This document shows positions 28,206 through 36,379 of a stretch of DNA of 64,000 bases, piece after piece. A model generated the notes under the pieces. It was not told the DNA's origin, did no database searches, and saw only the letters and a list, made by a program, of their open reading frames with translations. A program made the translations under genes and the position numbers. The stretch spans positions 62,001 to 126,000 of the forward strand of contig JAUIIO010000008.1 in assembly GCA_030431715.1 (NCBI GenBank), read 5' to 3'. The stretch's first letter is position 1. Every line of letters starts with the position of its first letter. The stretch is from a bacterium. Its GTDB lineage: Bacteria > Bdellovibrionota_C > UBA2361 > RFPC01.

Positions 28206-28475
28206 ATGCGGTACTTATTATCAATGTTCATATGGGTTGTGATCGCCAGATGGGGCTACGCAGAGCTCACCCTGATGGCACCTGAAGCCATTCCGGCTAT
28301 TGATTCAGCGCTAGAGGTCGTACAGATTCCCACTCACGATAAGTGGGCTGATCTTGAGATCGTAAAAGTTCTAAAAGACAAAGAACTCCTCCAAGCAAAG
28401 CTTGATCATATAGCTAATGGCACCTCAGAGTCTCTCGACAGCGAAAAGCTAGAAGGGCTTCTGGAAAGGCTTTAG
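28206..28475 (+). CDS. Small exported protein
   Basis: An 89-residue product beginning at the ATG at 28206, which has TAAGGA five bases before it; the ATG at 28200 overlaps that site. A signal-like hydrophobic segment (MRYLLSMFIWVVIARWGYA) is followed by a short acidic, helical mature region. Too little sequence for a functional call. The next gene starts 105 bases further. Confidence 0.55.
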   Translation: MRYLLSMFIWVVIARWGYAELTLMAPEAIPAIDSALEVVQIPTHDKWADLEIVKVLKDKELLQAKLDHIANGTSESLDSEKLEGLLERL

Positions 28476-28579
28476 CTCAGCTCACAGCCCACTAAGAGAA
28501 ATATGCTTTCTCTTTGATTCAGCAAGGCTACTGGATTATAATTTCTCCTGAGAAAATCATCAGGCTCCAGTAGTAGTAT

Positions 28580-29737
28580 ATGGCCAATATTCACTCCTCC
28601 CCTTCCGAACAACCTGACGGGGAAAACAATAAAAAAGAAGCAAAGAAAGGAATTGTTGACCTCAACATTCGCACACAGAATGGCAGAAACCTCATTCAAG
28701 AAGACACTCCATTCGGTAAAGCGATAGCAAAAAAGTACCTTAACCGCGACGACAACAAGCCTCATACGGTAAATCTTCCTTCGGGCACGCGCGTGGCTCT
28801 CTTTAAGGATGGCGAGTCCAAACCTCTTATGGCTATCGCCACCGCGATTGTTGTTTATAAGAGTAGCGTTGGGGCAATCGCGGTACGAAAGATAGTACAA
28901 GCGAAAAAAGAGGAAAAAGAGAATAAACCACAAGCTGAAAAGGCGGCCCCGCCTCCTATCCCACAAGAGGAACCTCAAAATGTACTTAACCAGCCATTTT
29001 TTGAAGAAGCCGATACTGTTGAACAATCCGTAACTCAAAAGGAAACTCCCGAAAAAAAATCAAAGACAAGAATTAAAACAGACGAAAAAGCAGAGAGAGC
29101 TCTTGAGATGTTACTCCTTCGCCTTGCAGAGGAGCAGCGAATTGAACTTCACAAAAAGAGTCAAAACGGAAAAGGATGGGCGGATGCACTTGTAGCTGCG
29201 GCAAAAGCTAAGTATCCAGCTCCACGACACTCTCTTTCAGAGATGATCCAAGATGTTATGCACCCTCAAAACGCTACTGCTTATAAGCTAGCCGAAAAAC
29301 TACACCCGTTTTTAAGTGATGTGATTTCTGGGGCAGGTGTTCTTTCTCAGGAGGCCCGTGTAAAAGCAGACGCGAAAAGTTTTGCACAGGAGATTCTTAA
29401 GAGATGGGGAGAAGACTCGCAGCAAGAAGACGTAGGCGTAGTAAATAAGACTCTCTCCGTCGCTCAAATCGCGGCAAGGCTACAAGATAAAACGCTACCG
29501 CTCGCAGTACAGGCAAAAAATCTTGCACTCCTTGATCATGCTATAGCTAAAGAGCTCCCTTCGGCTCTTAGCAATAAGGATCAGGGACAGCGCAAATCAG
29601 CCTTTGGTGCGATCCGCGATGCGGTAAAAGCAGCGCAAACCTCAAAAGCCCACACAATGCTCACCGGACCTGAAAAGAGAGACTTTGGTGATAAGATGAA
29701 TCGTCACCTTACCAAAATCCATAGGGCAGAAGGATAG
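28580..29737 (+). CDS. Hypothetical Lys/Ala-rich cytoplasmic protein
   Basis: A 385-residue protein without signal peptide or membrane helix. A short N-terminal domain (about residues 25-100) contains strand/turn patterns such as HTVNLPSGTRVALFKDG. A Lys/Glu/Pro-rich linker (about 110-170) leads to a helical C-terminal half (RALEMLLLRLAEEQRIEL and on). No family motif recognised. Its stop codon is 4 bases before a palindromic repeat, so that repeat may act as the 3' structure of this transcript. Confidence 0.6.
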   Translation: MANIHSSPSEQPDGENNKKEAKKGIVDLNIRTQNGRNLIQEDTPFGKAIAKKYLNRDDNKPHTVNLPSGTRVALFKDGESKPLMAIATAIVVYKSSVGAIAVRKIVQAKKEEKENKPQAEKAAPPPIPQEEPQNVLNQPFFEEADTVEQSVTQKETPEKKSKTRIKTDEKAERALEMLLLRLAEEQRIELHKKSQNGKGWADALVAAAKAKYPAPRHSLSEMIQDVMHPQNATAYKLAEKLHPFLSDVISGAGVLSQEARVKADAKSFAQEILKRWGEDSQQEDVGVVNKTLSVAQIAARLQDKTLPLAVQAKNLALLDHAIAKELPSALSNKDQGQRKSAFGAIRDAVKAAQTSKAHTMLTGPEKRDFGDKMNRHLTKIHRAEG

Positions 29738-29741
29738 CTTT

Positions 29742-29880
29742 CCCTCCGCGCTCTCCGCGTGCTCCCTGTCTTATTTTAAGTTTGAGAGATCCCATAGCTC
29801 CTTGCCCGCCAAAGCGGCCATGGATAATTTGATTCTACAAAGTGAAAAAACACAGGAGAGCGCGGAGCTCGCGGAGGGGG
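29742..29880. repeat. Palindromic CTCCGCG repeat element, copy A
   Basis: The left arm reads CTCCGCG-ct-CTCCGCG-tg-CTCCCTGT and the right arm is its imperfect reverse complement, ending GCGGAGCTCGCGGAGGGGG. The loop of about 80 bases has little similarity to the other copies except a GCCCGCC...GCGGCC segment near the middle. Copies B (40025) and C (63830) share the arm pattern and near-identical length. GGATAGC flanks both sides (29732-29738 and 29884-29890), which might be a target duplication. Confidence 0.8.
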
Positions 29881-29899
29881 AATGGATAGCCTGTTATTG

Positions 29900-29916
29900 T
29901 CATTGCGAGGAGCTGA
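29900..29916 (+). repeat. Single arm of the CATTGCGAGGAG repeat
   Basis: TCATTGCGAGGAGCTGA here matches one arm of the palindromic element at 49355-49468, without a partner arm. It may be a relic of a decayed copy. A G-rich run (GGGGGGGG, around 29931-29938) follows. Confidence 0.5.
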
Positions 29917-29971
29917 CACTTTTTTTGAGCGGGGGGGGACAGGACAAAGAGCAGGATGAGGAGCGTTTAAA

Positions 29972-31102
29972 CTAGTATCCTGACATTGAGGGATCTACCT
30001 GAGTTCGCCACAAGAGAATCCCACCTTTTAAATTTGTAACATCGGGGTGACCTAGCTCTGCTGCAAAATAGGTCGCGGCATCAAAGCTTCTGCCACCCAT
30101 CTTACAATAGAAAACAACAGGCTTATCCATAGGAATCTCAACAGCACGCTCAGTGATCTGCCCGAGGGGAATATGAAGACCTCCTATCTTACAGATCTGA
30201 AGCTCACTCTCTTCTCTTACGTCAACCAGAGTAAAATCTTCCCCGGCATCGAGCATCTTTTTTAAAGCTATCGGGGTAATTTCCTTAACATCACTCATGG
30301 CACACGTTCCTCCACAAAAATCTTCATAGTCACTCATCGCCGGTAACACTTGTATAGACTTTCCAGCAACAGGATGAGCGCTATAATCTACACGGCGAAT
30401 AGACCAGTCTAAAGCATTAACGATTAAGAGCTTTCCGACAAGAGGCTCACCGAAACCGGCCAGTATCTTAATTGCCTCCATGGCTTGAATCGAGCCTATC
30501 GTTCCGACAAAGGCTCCAATAACCCCGGCTTCAGCACAGTTTGGAACATTGTGGGGGGCCGACGGGAAGAGATCTCGGTATGAAGGACTTCTCTTGCCAG
30601 AGGAGATCTCGGCATTATAGACAGAGAGCTGACCCTCAAACTTTGAAAGGGACGCCCCAATAAACACTTTATCTGTAACAGTACAGACATCGCTAATAAG
30701 ATATTTCGTTGGAAAATTATCAGTACCATCAATTATCAAATCATATTCAGGAAAGAGCTCTAGGGCCACGCCGGGTGACAGCCTCTCAACAATCGAATTA
30801 AAGTGAACATCCGGATACAGTGACTGCAGTTTTTGTGCGGCTATCTCGCTTTTCGATTTTCCAACATCTGACCTCCCGTAAAGAACCTGCCGCTGCAGAT
30901 TAGATAGCTCGACGCTATCTGCATCTACGATTCCAACTTTTCCCACACCGGCCGCAGAAAGGTAAAGTAGGGCCGGACAGCCCAGTCCACCAGCACCTAT
31001 AACAAGAACGCTCGCTTCTCTAAGCTTCTCCTGACCGAGTACACCGATCTCAGGCAGTGCGATATTTCTACTATATAAAAGCTGCTGTTCTTCGGTAAGC
31101 AT
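29972..31102 (-). CDS. E1-like adenylyltransferase with C-terminal rhodanese domain (ThiF/MoeB type)
   Basis: The first 250 residues are a ThiF/MoeB E1-like domain: ATP-binding VIGAGGLGCPAL, IVDADSVELSNLQRQ and the catalytic NCAEAGVIG Cys. The rest is a rhodanese domain with its own active-site Cys in VVFYCKMGGRS. Such fusions adenylate the C-terminal Gly-Gly of a sulfur carrier (ThiS, MoaD) and hand it a sulfur atom. One of the usual CxxC zinc positions is YRDLFP here, so the zinc site may be incomplete. With the thiS gene at 45.1 kb in the same window, ThiS is the most likely partner, but MoaD or CysO-type carriers are possible. Confidence 0.85.
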   Translation of the reverse strand: MLTEEQQLLYSRNIALPEIGVLGQEKLREASVLVIGAGGLGCPALLYLSAAGVGKVGIVDADSVELSNLQRQVLYGRSDVGKSKSEIAAQKLQSLYPDVHFNSIVERLSPGVALELFPEYDLIIDGTDNFPTKYLISDVCTVTDKVFIGASLSKFEGQLSVYNAEISSGKRSPSYRDLFPSAPHNVPNCAEAGVIGAFVGTIGSIQAMEAIKILAGFGEPLVGKLLIVNALDWSIRRVDYSAHPVAGKSIQVLPAMSDYEDFCGGTCAMSDVKEITPIALKKMLDAGEDFTLVDVREESELQICKIGGLHIPLGQITERAVEIPMDKPVVFYCKMGGRSFDAATYFAAELGHPDVTNLKGGILLWRTQVDPSMSGY

Positions 31103-31287
31103 ACCTATCTCTTAAAGCATATAGCACGAATAGACCAGAATCCGCCCATTCCTCCTACATATCTCCGCATAATCTTCTAACGTTCGACGCTTGTTTTTTT
31201 GATACTATATAGATTCCAGAGCGATCGATAAGCACACCAGTCGTGCTAACTAGTCCATTTGACTACACATCTAGCCGTCTGTCCATT

Positions 31288-31314
31288 TAAGCAAATCCCG
31301 TAAACAGCCGATTA
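31288..31314 (+). promoter_or_regulatory. Possible sigma-28 (flagellar) promoter
   Basis: TAAG (31288-31291), then 15 bases, then GCCGATTA (31307-31314) fits the FliA/sigma-28 pattern TAAA-N15-GCCGATAA with one mismatch in each box. It lies 62 bases before the flagellin start, the expected place for a late flagellar promoter. It is a pattern match only. Confidence 0.55.
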
Positions 31315-31330
31315 TATGTAACGTAGAAGC

Positions 31331-31351
31331 TTGTTTCGAATATCGAAACAA
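31331..31351 (+). promoter_or_regulatory. Perfect 9-bp hairpin in the flagellin leader
   Basis: TTGTTTCGA (31331-31339) is the exact complement of TCGAAACAA (31343-31351) with a 3-base ATA loop. It lies between the putative promoter and the flagellin ATG at 31376. It could stabilise the mRNA or control its translation. Confidence 0.55.
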
Positions 31352-31375
31352 AACATGGATGTTTAGAGTTGTAGT

Positions 31376-33238
31376 ATGCCGTTAACCCTAGGTAGTAATA
31401 TCTCGTCGCTGAGGAGCCAGAGAAGGCTTTCGCAGAGCAGCGAACAGCTGGGGCTTGTCTTTGAGCGGTTAAGCAGTGGGCAGCGAATTAATAAAGCAAG
31501 CGATGACGCAGCTGGTCTAGCGATAGCAGACAATTTACGCACTGATAGCCGGGTATATACACAAGGTATACGAAATCTAAACGACGGACTTTCCGTACTT
31601 AATATAGCCGATGGTGCCCTCTCTGAACTCTCTGGTATCACAACTCGTCTATTAGAACTCGCCGAACAGTCTGCTAATGGAGTCTTTAGCAAATCGCAAA
31701 GAGAATCTCTAAACGCCGAAGCTCAAGCATTAAAAGATGAATTTTTTCGCATATCCAAGAGCACCGAATTTAATGACAGAGTGCTCTTCAGTGGAAGCTA
31801 TGGGGAATTAAGACTACAAGCCGGCTACGGCGCTGAGGGCTCAATTGTTAATGGGCTTGGAGGTGCTATTGGAACAGGGCAGCTTGAGGACGCAAGTACA
31901 TACACTGTGGCATCTGGAACCTCTGACGTTACCACAGGCGACTTTAATGGAGACGGTCATTCAGATTTGGTCATAGCTAACTCGGGAAGCGATAATGTAA
32001 GCATACTCCTTGGAAATGGTTCAGGTGGCTTTGGTTCTGCTACTGATTATTCAGTTGGGAACAATCCTCGTTCGGTTGATACTGGTGATTTCAACAACGA
32101 TGGCATTTTGGATCTCGTAACAAGCGACAACAGCGATAACACTGTAAGCATACTGCTGGGTAACGGTAATGGCACATTCGGCACAAACGCTACCTTTAGT
32201 ATAGGAAATGGCTCTCAATCTGCTACCGTTGGAGACGTAAACAATGACGGCAACCTAGATATCGTAAGTGGTAACTCTACCGATAGCACCGTAAGTGTGC
32301 TGCTCGGACAAGGGGATGGCTCATTTGCTACTGCAATATCTTATGCGGCGGGAATACAGGCCTCAAGCGTTGTTATTGGCGACTTTAATAACGACGGAGT
32401 TACCGATCTCGCTACACGCGCAACAAGTGCTATAAGCATCCTTTTAGGGCAAGGTAGTGGCAGCTTTGGCTCTGCCTCTACTTTTACAGTAGCTGGAGTG
32501 GGTATTGGCGAGGCAGAGCTTGTTGCAGGAGATTTTAATAATGACGGGGCTTTGGATCTTGCCGCGAACAAAGGCGATCTTCCCGGATCGATAAGTATAT
32601 TTTTGGGTCAGGGTGACGCAACCTTTGGCGCTGCGATTTCAGTATCTACCGGGGCAGCCCGGCCGGATGATCTAGCGACTGGAGACTTTAATGGTGACGG
32701 GATATTAGATATTATTTCAGCAAATGCGTGGAGCACACAGGTAAGTGTGCTGATAGGGCAAGGAAATGGTCAGTTTGATGCATCCACATACTCCGCGGGA
32801 ACAGGTGAAAACGTAGCGGCTGATGACTTTAATGGCGATGGCGTGCTCGATGTTGTAACCATAGCAGACTCAGGAACATCAGCCTTTGTATTGCTAGGCT
32901 CGACAGCCGACGGCGTAGCACCACTACTTGATTTTTCTCTCGAAACTCAAGCATATGCCCTACAAGCTCTTCCAATATTTTCTCGTAAGCTTAACAGCAT
33001 TGCCGAACAGAGAGGACAAATAGGTGCCTTTATGGCAAGAGTAAGTACAGCAAGGGACGTACTTACGGTATCTACTGAGAACTATACCTCCGCTGAAGGA
33101 CGGATTCGTGATGTGGACGTATCTCAAGAAAGTGCAAACCTCACTCGGCTAAACCTGCTCCAGCAAGCAAGTGCCGCTGTACTCGCACAAGCAAATCAGC
33201 AACCAGCTGTAGCACTTCAGTTACTACAGCAAAGCTAA
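31376..33238 (+). CDS. Flagellin carrying a seven-bladed FG-GAP propeller
   Basis: The ends are classical flagellin: residues 1-165 (LGSNISSLRSQRRL, QRINKASDDAAGLAIADNL, LNDGLSVLNIADGAL) and 518-620 (RGQIGAFMARV, ENYTSAEGRIRDVDVSQESA, ASAAVLAQANQQP). Between them, about residues 180-515, sit seven FG-GAP/VCBS units of about 47 residues, each with a DFNGDGxxDL-type calcium loop (the first at 189-194) followed by VSILLGxGxGxF. Seven units is the count for a closed beta-propeller, which would be displayed as the D2/D3 domain on the filament surface. No other flagellar gene is in the window. The GC and codon style are like the neighbours. Confidence 0.93.
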   Translation: MPLTLGSNISSLRSQRRLSQSSEQLGLVFERLSSGQRINKASDDAAGLAIADNLRTDSRVYTQGIRNLNDGLSVLNIADGALSELSGITTRLLELAEQSANGVFSKSQRESLNAEAQALKDEFFRISKSTEFNDRVLFSGSYGELRLQAGYGAEGSIVNGLGGAIGTGQLEDASTYTVASGTSDVTTGDFNGDGHSDLVIANSGSDNVSILLGNGSGGFGSATDYSVGNNPRSVDTGDFNNDGILDLVTSDNSDNTVSILLGNGNGTFGTNATFSIGNGSQSATVGDVNNDGNLDIVSGNSTDSTVSVLLGQGDGSFATAISYAAGIQASSVVIGDFNNDGVTDLATRATSAISILLGQGSGSFGSASTFTVAGVGIGEAELVAGDFNNDGALDLAANKGDLPGSISIFLGQGDATFGAAISVSTGAARPDDLATGDFNGDGILDIISANAWSTQVSVLIGQGNGQFDASTYSAGTGENVAADDFNGDGVLDVVTIADSGTSAFVLLGSTADGVAPLLDFSLETQAYALQALPIFSRKLNSIAEQRGQIGAFMARVSTARDVLTVSTENYTSAEGRIRDVDVSQESANLTRLNLLQQASAAVLAQANQQPAVALQLLQQS

Positions 33239-33253
33239 CGGTACGGACTCTCA

Positions 33254-33274
33254 GAATAATTATATAGATTATTC
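33254..33274 (+). terminator. Hairpin after the flagellin gene
   Basis: GAATAAT (33254-33260) pairs with ATTATTC (33268-33274) around a 7-base loop, 16 bases after the flagellin stop. It is AT-rich and lacks a T-run, so it is a weak terminator or mRNA-end structure. Confidence 0.35.
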
Positions 33275-33446
33275 CTACATATGATATGAGATCTTGCCCT
33301 CGCTTGCTTACATCAATGAAATCGCGATGATGTATGAATGGATCAACAAGGAGATAAGTGCGCTTTGCTCAGCGGTCCAAAATCATTTATCCTATCAGGC
33401 CAAAGGTTCTGGCTTATTCTTAGCAACGTTAACATATGAGGTTAGT

Positions 33447-33878
33447 ATGGGTACTCAGCAGAAAGTGACTGCGGGTGATAAAACGTGCTGTGTAGTTCCG
33501 GCGAAACGGAACTTCATGAGGACGATAGACTATCCTTGCGAACACGCCGGTCCGGTCAGGTACCGGATCATGCTCTACGGACGCCTTTCTCGAACGATAT
33601 TCACACGGGGAAAAGAGTGCGGTGAATGCTTTCTCCTTAAACAAAAGGAAGCTTCTATTCAGTGTGCATTCTGTGATGAGCATATCGTTCCTGGCGACAC
33701 CGTGGCTTACTACTTTCCAGCAGATGAGAGCATGGTCAAGCCGCACGCCTTCCGTAGGGAGGATGGGGCTGTGGTCGCCGGAAAGTGCTGCGCCGACTGG
33801 GAAGCGCTGAGCGGCCGCTGGAACGGTACGGGCTCAGACCCGATCGACTGGTCCAAGCACGTACGTCACGTACTGTAG
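33447..33878 (+). CDS. Hypothetical Cys-rich, zinc-ribbon-like protein
   Basis: The ATG at 33447 has TGAGGT just upstream and is preferred to a TTG at 33294. The 143-residue product has paired cysteines typical of zinc binding: CC near residue 13, GKECGECF, IQCAFCDE and GKCCADW. No signal peptide, so probably cytoplasmic. Codon use and strong ribosome site look different from the flanking genes. Function unknown; DNA- or RNA-binding is possible from the metal-site spacing. Confidence 0.55.
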   Translation: MGTQQKVTAGDKTCCVVPAKRNFMRTIDYPCEHAGPVRYRIMLYGRLSRTIFTRGKECGECFLLKQKEASIQCAFCDEHIVPGDTVAYYFPADESMVKPHAFRREDGAVVAGKCCADWEALSGRWNGTGSDPIDWSKHVRHVL

Positions 33879-33905
33879 TCACATGACGGTTTTCAAGATA
33901 CTTAC

Positions 33906-33930
33906 GCCGCCTCGATTAACATCAGGCGGC
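33906..33930 (+). terminator. GC-rich hairpin after the Cys-rich gene
   Basis: GCCGCCT (33906-33912) pairs with AGGCGGC (33924-33930) across an 11-base loop, 28 bases after the stop codon. It is followed by ATTTATCT rather than a long T-run, so termination is likely but not certain. Confidence 0.5.
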
Positions 33931-33933
33931 ATT

Positions 33934-33961
33934 TATCTGTCTACTATTATCTGTCTACTAT
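33934..33961. repeat. 14-bp tandem duplication
   Basis: TATCTGTCTACTAT occurs twice in direct succession (33934-33947 and 33948-33961), just after the terminator hairpin. It looks like a recent slippage duplication and sits near the putative promoter of the next gene. Confidence 0.6.
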
Positions 33962-34072
33962 GCAAACTCTGGTTATGAATAAAGTACTCTACAAAAGACT
34001 TGACCTTTCTTTTGTCTTGCTTTTTAAAGTTTGTGTGCTAGTAGAAAGATAATTCTTTTTGTGCAGTACTCT

Positions 34073-35263
34073 ATGAACATTCACAGCCACTCTCCCGCAA
34101 ATACAACCACTATGCATGAACTCGTACCAGGAGTAGAGCTAGATTTTGAACCAAGTCATAAATGGCTCTCACGCATAGCCGATCTTCCCAAAAGCCCAAT
34201 TGCGCACGAAGTCGAAGAACGATTAAGCAGTGAACTCCTTCTGTCACGCACCTCTCCTGACTTTTCAAGACAACTTGTTGAAGTAACCAGTACATATGGC
34301 TTTGCTGTCATTCATAATCCTGAGATTGATGACTCCCTCTTTGATGAAACGTATTCGGTGATGGAAGAACTCTTTGCCCAAGGCCCTGAGTACCTTGAGC
34401 AATTTGGCCGGCCAGGAGTGGGAAGAGATGATGGCTATATTCCTCCAGCTACAGAGGTATCAACTTCTGCTTCCGGAAAAACACAGGCGAATGTTTTTCA
34501 GTTTATTCACCGGGTTGCTGACCTTTCACGTAATAAACGGATTAACGATGAACTGGGCCGTACATTCCAAGAAAAATCGGATGCGATGATAACTGCACTC
34601 TATAAAGAACTTGAGGAGACTTGCAGGAGCTTGGCCATCGGCTTAAGGGATAAAAACTTTCGCGCTCCTGATGGCAACTCTATACTTCCAGATGATTTTT
34701 TTACTGATCTTATGAGGGGTCATGATGGATCACCTTCTGAGCTCACCCTTGCTCGATTAACCCACTGCCACGCCGTAGACCTCGCCGATAGAGAGATCAC
34801 CGGCTGCTCCATGGCACACACAGATCTTAATTTTGTTACCATTCTTCCTCGTCCAACTTCACCGCTTCAACTCTGGTATAACGATAAGCAAAATCCAGAG
34901 AATTCCGGATATGTCGAGCTAAAGACCCCACCTGCATCTTTTACTCTCAATATGGGAGATCAGGCGGAGATACTTACCGGCGGTTATTTACAATCAACTC
35001 CCCACCGCGTGATTGCACCTGTTGGTGTCGATAGATATTCAATCATTCTTTTTGGTGGGCTAAGAAAAGATGTCGATCTCTTAAAAAACAAACTCACTCA
35101 ACCAGATGGGAAAGAGAGATGTTCAAGATTTGAGCAAGAGACCCTCCCACGTATTTCCAGCCTTTTAACGGCAGAGATATTTACAGAACTTAGAAAGTCA
35201 GATATCGGTCTGATTAGCGCTGAGGAAGCAGCAAAGCTTGGATTTAAAGCCCTAAGTCGTTAA
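34073..35263 (+). CDS. 2-oxoglutarate/Fe(II)-dependent oxygenase (isopenicillin N synthase-like)
   Basis: A 396-residue double-stranded beta-helix oxygenase. The iron ligands are visible as the HTD motif (MAHTDLNFVTIL) and the distal His in STPHRVIAP, followed by RYSIILF, whose Arg and Ser bind 2-oxoglutarate. The N-terminal helical part (VVEVTSTYGFAVIHNP-like pattern) fits the DIOX_N region. The substrate is unknown. An upstream TTG (34031) is possible, but the ATG at 34073 gives the usual family N-terminus. It is an isolated gene, followed by a small lipoprotein gene. Confidence 0.85.
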   Translation: MNIHSHSPANTTTMHELVPGVELDFEPSHKWLSRIADLPKSPIAHEVEERLSSELLLSRTSPDFSRQLVEVTSTYGFAVIHNPEIDDSLFDETYSVMEELFAQGPEYLEQFGRPGVGRDDGYIPPATEVSTSASGKTQANVFQFIHRVADLSRNKRINDELGRTFQEKSDAMITALYKELEETCRSLAIGLRDKNFRAPDGNSILPDDFFTDLMRGHDGSPSELTLARLTHCHAVDLADREITGCSMAHTDLNFVTILPRPTSPLQLWYNDKQNPENSGYVELKTPPASFTLNMGDQAEILTGGYLQSTPHRVIAPVGVDRYSIILFGGLRKDVDLLKNKLTQPDGKERCSRFEQETLPRISSLLTAEIFTELRKSDIGLISAEEAAKLGFKALSR

Positions 35264-35292
35264 TATAGAGCACTTCAATATTGGAGCTTCTT

Positions 35293-35730
35293 ATGAAAAA
35301 GCAGATACTCATTTTCATACTATCACTCTTCCTATTATGGGGCTGTGGAGGTTCTAGCAGTAGCGATCCTACTGGCCTAAATGGTTTCTGGAAAGGAGAG
35401 CTCCTGCAAACATCACTCTCCTGCGGTGGTCATTTCATTGCTGCATGTTCAGGGTGTAAGCAGAGAGATATCTTACTCTATGTGACCGGGGCTACTGACA
35501 CTGTTGGTTCAGAGATTGAAGTCGAAGATGGCGAATGCCTTCTAAACGGCACTCAAACAGAAGAAGGATTTGAAGCTATCCCAGCCGAAGGCTGCTCTGA
35601 TTCCACAAAAATGATGCGATTTAGCATGAGCGAAGACGGCACAGCGTACGTCAGTATTTCTTTTGATACGAACACTGAGGAAGTTGTAGGCTGTATCGGT
35701 ACATACGGTGCGAATTTAGAACGAGACTAG
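35293..35730 (+). CDS. Small lipoprotein
   Basis: A 145-residue protein with a lipobox (LFLLWGCGG, lipidated Cys about residue 18) after a typical type II signal. The ATG at 35293 is preferred to a TTG at 35281 because GGAG precedes it by six to seven bases. The mature domain has paired cysteines (CGGHFIAACSGC and others) and a beta-rich pattern. No known domain. It sits 29 bases after the oxygenase gene and may be co-transcribed. Confidence 0.7.
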   Translation: MKKQILIFILSLFLLWGCGGSSSSDPTGLNGFWKGELLQTSLSCGGHFIAACSGCKQRDILLYVTGATDTVGSEIEVEDGECLLNGTQTEEGFEAIPAEGCSDSTKMMRFSMSEDGTAYVSISFDTNTEEVVGCIGTYGANLERD

Positions 35731-35761
35731 TATCTCTCGCTTTCTATCTGGCTCAAACAAC

Positions 35762-36313
35762 ATGACACAGAGAAAGACTCTACACATCGATGCGCTAAGC
35801 GGCTATGAACCAGAGATTGGTCGTTGGCTGTGTGCGCTGGAACAAGTCCGCGAGCGGACTCTTCATCTTATAAGTGATCTTGACCAACGCACACTTGATT
35901 GGAGAGGTGAAGCAGGCAAAGAGAATTCGATTAGCTCCCTCCTTTATCACGTCGCGCTGGTTGAAGTATCATGGTTATTTTATGATATCTTACTTCAAGA
36001 CTTCCCTCCTGAGATTGCAGATAACTTCCCATATCCGATGGCAACAAATAACGCCGTGACTCACATTGAGGGGCTTACGCTAGAGGATCACCTGACGAAG
36101 CTCCAGAGCTCACGCTCTACTTTCCAAAAACACTTTAAGAATATGACACTTAAAGATTGGAGATCTTTTCGCAGCCCACCTGAGGATGACTACAGGGTAA
36201 CACCCGAATGGGCTGTATTTCATCTGATAGAGCACGAAGCAGGCCATGCTGCTCAAATCAGCTCACTTTCAAAAAGAGTGAAAAGACAGCTGCTTAGTGA
36301 AGAAAAATCATAG
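35762..36313 (+). CDS. DinB-like four-helix bundle metalloprotein
   Basis: A 183-residue protein matching the DinB/YfiT helical-bundle fold: an N-terminal helix with LIS and DQRT, the histidine-bearing LYHVALVEVSWL helix and the C-terminal HLIEHEAGHAAQISS helix, which together supply a three-His metal site. Members include mycothiol- and bacillithiol-dependent transferases and stress proteins; this one cannot be assigned further. It lies 31 bases after the lipoprotein gene. Confidence 0.75.
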   Translation: MTQRKTLHIDALSGYEPEIGRWLCALEQVRERTLHLISDLDQRTLDWRGEAGKENSISSLLYHVALVEVSWLFYDILLQDFPPEIADNFPYPMATNNAVTHIEGLTLEDHLTKLQSSRSTFQKHFKNMTLKDWRSFRSPPEDDYRVTPEWAVFHLIEHEAGHAAQISSLSKRVKRQLLSEEKS

Positions 36314-36379
36314 GCCGCTCAACTTTCATCCTCACACAAGACACTTTAGCCCTGCACTCTTCCAGTCGATGAATATGAA

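Noticed and set aside
29732..29890. 7-bp target-site duplication around repeat copy A
   Set aside because: GGATAGC occurs on both sides, but the same GGAATGG edge is shared with copy C, so part of the flank may belong to the element; not enough evidence for a duplication.
34031..34072. TTG start for the 2OG-Fe(II) oxygenase
   Set aside because: The extra residues are not typical of the family and no ribosome site is present.
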